Shown here one piece after another: positions 62,047-64,000 of a stretch of DNA of 64,000 nt. The notes under the pieces were generated by a model, which did no database searches, was not told where the DNA came from, and saw only the letters and a list, made by a program, of their open reading frames with translations. Where the stretch lies: NCBI RefSeq assembly GCF_007991615.1, contig NZ_BJYR01000010.1, positions 1 to 64,000 of the forward strand. The letters run 5' to 3'. Position numbers and translations under genes: made by a program. Each line of letters begins with the position of its first letter. Position 1 is the first letter of the stretch. Origin of the DNA: Novosphingobium sediminis. Lineage in GTDB: Bacteria; Pseudomonadota; Alphaproteobacteria; Sphingomonadales; Sphingomonadaceae.

Positions 62047-64000
62047 GGTTCACCAGCCGGTCGGGCACCACGATCACCTTTTTCACTTCCGCCCCGTCCA
62101 GCGCACGCTGCACTTTGTCCGAGGCGAGAGCAAGCCGCTCGAGTTCCTCGCGTGCCGTTCCCTTGGCGACCGTCAGCGTGTCGCGCAGCTTGCCCTTGAC
62201 CTGGACTGCCACGGTGACTTCATCGTCGACGAGGAGTGCGGGATCGACCACTGGCCATGCGGCATCGGCGGCCAGACCTTCGCCGAGGGCCGAATAGGCT
62301 TCTTCTGCCAAGTGCGGCATCATCGGGGCAACCAGCAGCAGCAGGGTGTGGATCGCCGCAGTGCGGTCTGCCGAGGGCGCGGCCTTCTCGGTCGCGCCGG
62401 TCAGTTCGTAGATGCGGGCGACGGCCTTGTTGAAGCCCAGCGCTTCGATGTCCTGCGCGACGGCGTGGACGGTCTGGTGCGTCTTGCGGCGCAGCGCGAG
62501 GTCTTCACCGGTCGCGGATGCGTCGGCTGCGCCAAACAGACGCCACAAGCGCTGCACGAAGCGCCAGCACCCTTCGATGCCGGCTTCGGACCACGGCAGG
62601 TCGCGCTCGGGCGGGCTGTCCGAAAGCATGAACCAGCGGATCGCATCGGCGCCATAGCGCGCCACGATCTCGTCAGGGTCCACGACGTTCTTCTTGGACT
62701 TCGACATCTTGATGACGCGGCCGATATCCACCGGTGCGCCATCGGCCTTGAGTGTTGCGCCGTCTGCCGTGCGGTCCACTTCGCCGGGCGAGAAGAACAG
62801 GGGTTGGCCATTCTCGGGATTGCGGCGCTCGTAGGTCTCGTGCGTCACCATGCCCTGCGTGAAGAGGCTGGCGAAGGGCTCCTTCACTTCGAGCTTGCCG
62901 ATCCGCGCCAGTGCGCGGGTCCAGAAGCGGGCGTAGAGGAGATGCAGGATCGCGTGCTCGATCCCGCCGATGTACTGCTCGACCGGCAGCCACTTGCGGA
63001 TTGCCTCCGGGTCGAACGGCGCGTCGCCCGGCTGGCTGGCAAAGCGCAGGAAGTACCACGAGGAATCGACGAATGTGTCGAGGGTGTCGGTCTCGCGCCG
63101 GGCCGCATGGCCGCACTGCGGGCAATCGACGTGCTTCCAGGTCGGGTGGCGGTCGAGCGGATTTCCGGGCACATCGAAGGTCACGTCCTCCGGCAGCACG
63201 ACCGGCAACTGCTTCTTGGGCACCGGCACCACACCGCAGACTTCGCAGTGGATGAACGGGATCGGCGTGCCCCAGTAGCGCTGGCGGGAGACGCCCCAGT
63301 CACGCAGGCGCCACACGGTCTTGCCTTGGCCCCAGCCTTCGGTCTCGGCGCGGCCAATGACGGCGGCTTTCGCGGCGGTAACTGCCATGCCGTTCAAGAA
63401 GTCGGAGTTGACGAGCACGCCGTCACCCGCTTCGGCTTCCCCGGTGAAGGGCTTGTCCGCATCGGCCGGATCAGCGGCGACGACGCGCAGGATCGGCAGG
63501 CTGTACTTGGTGGCGAAGTCGAAGTCGCGCTGGTCGTGGCCGGGAACGGCCATGATCGCGCCGGTGCCGTATTCCATCAGCACGAAGTTCGCGATGTAGA
63601 CCGGCAGGTACTTGCCCGTTAGCGGGTGACGCGCGCCGATGCCGGTATCGAAGCCCAGCTTCTCTGCCGTTTCGAGCTCCGCTGCGGTCGTGCCGCCCTT
63701 CTTGCAGAGCGCAATGAAGTTTGCCGCTTCGCAGTTCGATGCCGCCACGCCCTGCGCGATCGGATGATCGGGGGCGACGGCCACGAAGCTTGCGCCGAAG
63801 ATGGTGTCGGGCCGCGTGGTGTAGACTTCGACGTTCTCGCCGTTCGACAGGTCGAAGCGGAACTGCAGTCCCTGGCTCTTGCCGATCCAGTTCTCCTGCA
63901 TCGTGCGCACCTTCTCGGGCCACTTGTCGAGGTCGGAGAGACCTTCGAGCAGCTCGTCGGCAAATTCGGTGATCTTGAGGAACCACTGGTTCAGCTTGCG
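62036..64000 (-). CDS. leuS: Leucine--tRNA ligase (N-terminus outside the window)
   Basis: The gene runs off the right end; the visible part is about 654 residues of an expected 840-870. It includes part of the CP1 editing domain ([23 protein letters not shown]), zinc-type cysteines (CEVCGVVP and CPQCGHAA), and the KMSKS loop in [17 protein letters not shown], whose codons lie near 62,700. The C-terminal anticodon-binding and LeuS-specific domains are complete. Sequence at 63,911-64,000 continues the frame ([20 protein letters not shown]), confirming that the true start is upstream. The N-terminal HIGH motif is not in the window. Confidence 0.97.
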   Translation of the reverse strand, partial: RKLNQWFLKITEFADELLEGLSDLDKWPEKVRTMQENWIGKSQGLQFRFDLSNGENVEVYTTRPDTIFGASFVAVAPDHPIAQGVAASNCEAANFIALCKKGGTTAAELETAEKLGFDTGIGARHPLTGKYLPVYIANFVLMEYGTGAIMAVPGHDQRDFDFATKYSLPILRVVAADPADADKPFTGEAEAGDGVLVNSDFLNGMAVTAAKAAVIGRAETEGWGQGKTVWRLRDWGVSRQRYWGTPIPFIHCEVCGVVPVPKKQLPVVLPEDVTFDVPGNPLDRHPTWKHVDCPQCGHAARRETDTLDTFVDSSWYFLRFASQPGDAPFDPEAIRKWLPVEQYIGGIEHAILHLLYARFWTRALARIGKLEVKEPFASLFTQGMVTHETYERRNPENGQPLFFSPGEVDRTADGATLKADGAPVDIGRVIKMSKSKKNVVDPDEIVARYGADAIRWFMLSDSPPERDLPWSEAGIEGCWRFVQRLWRLFGAADASATGEDLALRRKTHQTVHAVAQDIEALGFNKAVARIYELTGATEKAAPSADRTAAIHTLLLLVAPMMPHLAEEAYSALGEGLAADAAWPVVDPALLVDDEVTVAVQVKGKLRDTLTVAKGTAREELERLALASDKVQRALDGAEVKKVIVVPDRLVNLVA

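Overview
The window reads as chromosomal DNA of a high-GC alphaproteobacterium of the order Sphingomonadales, most likely a Novosphingobium-like or related sphingomonad. Supporting signs are the split cobalamin methionine synthase, the complex I accessory subunit NDUFA12, the DUF2155 and polyhydroxyalkanoic-acid-system small proteins, frequent GTG starts, and two copies of a paired inverted repeat built on CTTCGACAAGCTCAG, a pattern I associate with sphingomonad intergenic regions. No rRNA, integrase, transposase or CRISPR array is visible.

Positions 1-28,800 are mostly housekeeping genes in short units: metH (C-terminal part), a cation/proton antiporter, a secreted beta-lactamase-fold hydrolase, recQ, an SDR oxidoreductase, a TelA/XpaC-like/PHA-system trio, a fatty acyl-AMP ligase, recX and DUF192, an MDR oxidoreductase, NDUFA12 and DUF2155, aat, tRNA-Trp, an alcohol dehydrogenase, secE-nusG, a large DUF3857/transglutaminase/TPR protein on the opposite strand, rplK-rplA, an epimerase/lipoprotein/MoaB-like operon, a Baeyer-Villiger-type monooxygenase, corA and ung.

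Positions 28,890-60,306 form one large exopolysaccharide or capsule locus, interrupted at its left side by rnd-lptC-lptA. The plus-strand half (28,890-44,615) holds UDP-glucose dehydrogenase, then a compact run of sugar-precursor genes (Gfo/Idh/MocA oxidoreductase, SIS isomerase, MhpD-fold hydratase, inositol-monophosphatase-family phosphatase, CMP-sugar-type cytidylyltransferase, D-2-hydroxyacid dehydrogenase). After these come an SGNH acyl-transfer/esterase protein, a Wzx flippase, an MptE-like (DUF115) protein, a Wzy-like polymerase and two membrane acyltransferases, the first clearly AT-rich. The minus-strand half (60,306-44,669) holds the initiating glycosylphosphotransferase (WbaP/GumD class), a small secreted protein, an O-antigen-ligase/Wzy-type protein, Wza, a Wzc tyrosine autokinase, a TPR protein, a phage-tailspike-like beta-helix protein with a small partner, a GH5 glycosidase, and a Gfo/Idh-PssD-PssE-unknown-protein operon. 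A textbook CRP-type operator (TGTGA-N6-TCACA) lies upstream of the initiating transferase.

The most interesting proposal is that the plus-strand precursor genes make an undescribed CMP-activated acidic sugar. The MptE-like protein, whose GNGPSL motif resembles the start of CMP-sialic-acid transferases of family GT42, would transfer it. Ugd would feed UDP-glucuronate to PssD/PssE. The phage-like tailspike inside the locus is a second candidate novelty.

The right end (60,507-64,000) returns to housekeeping: the leuS-lptE-holA operon on the minus strand, with leuS running off the window.
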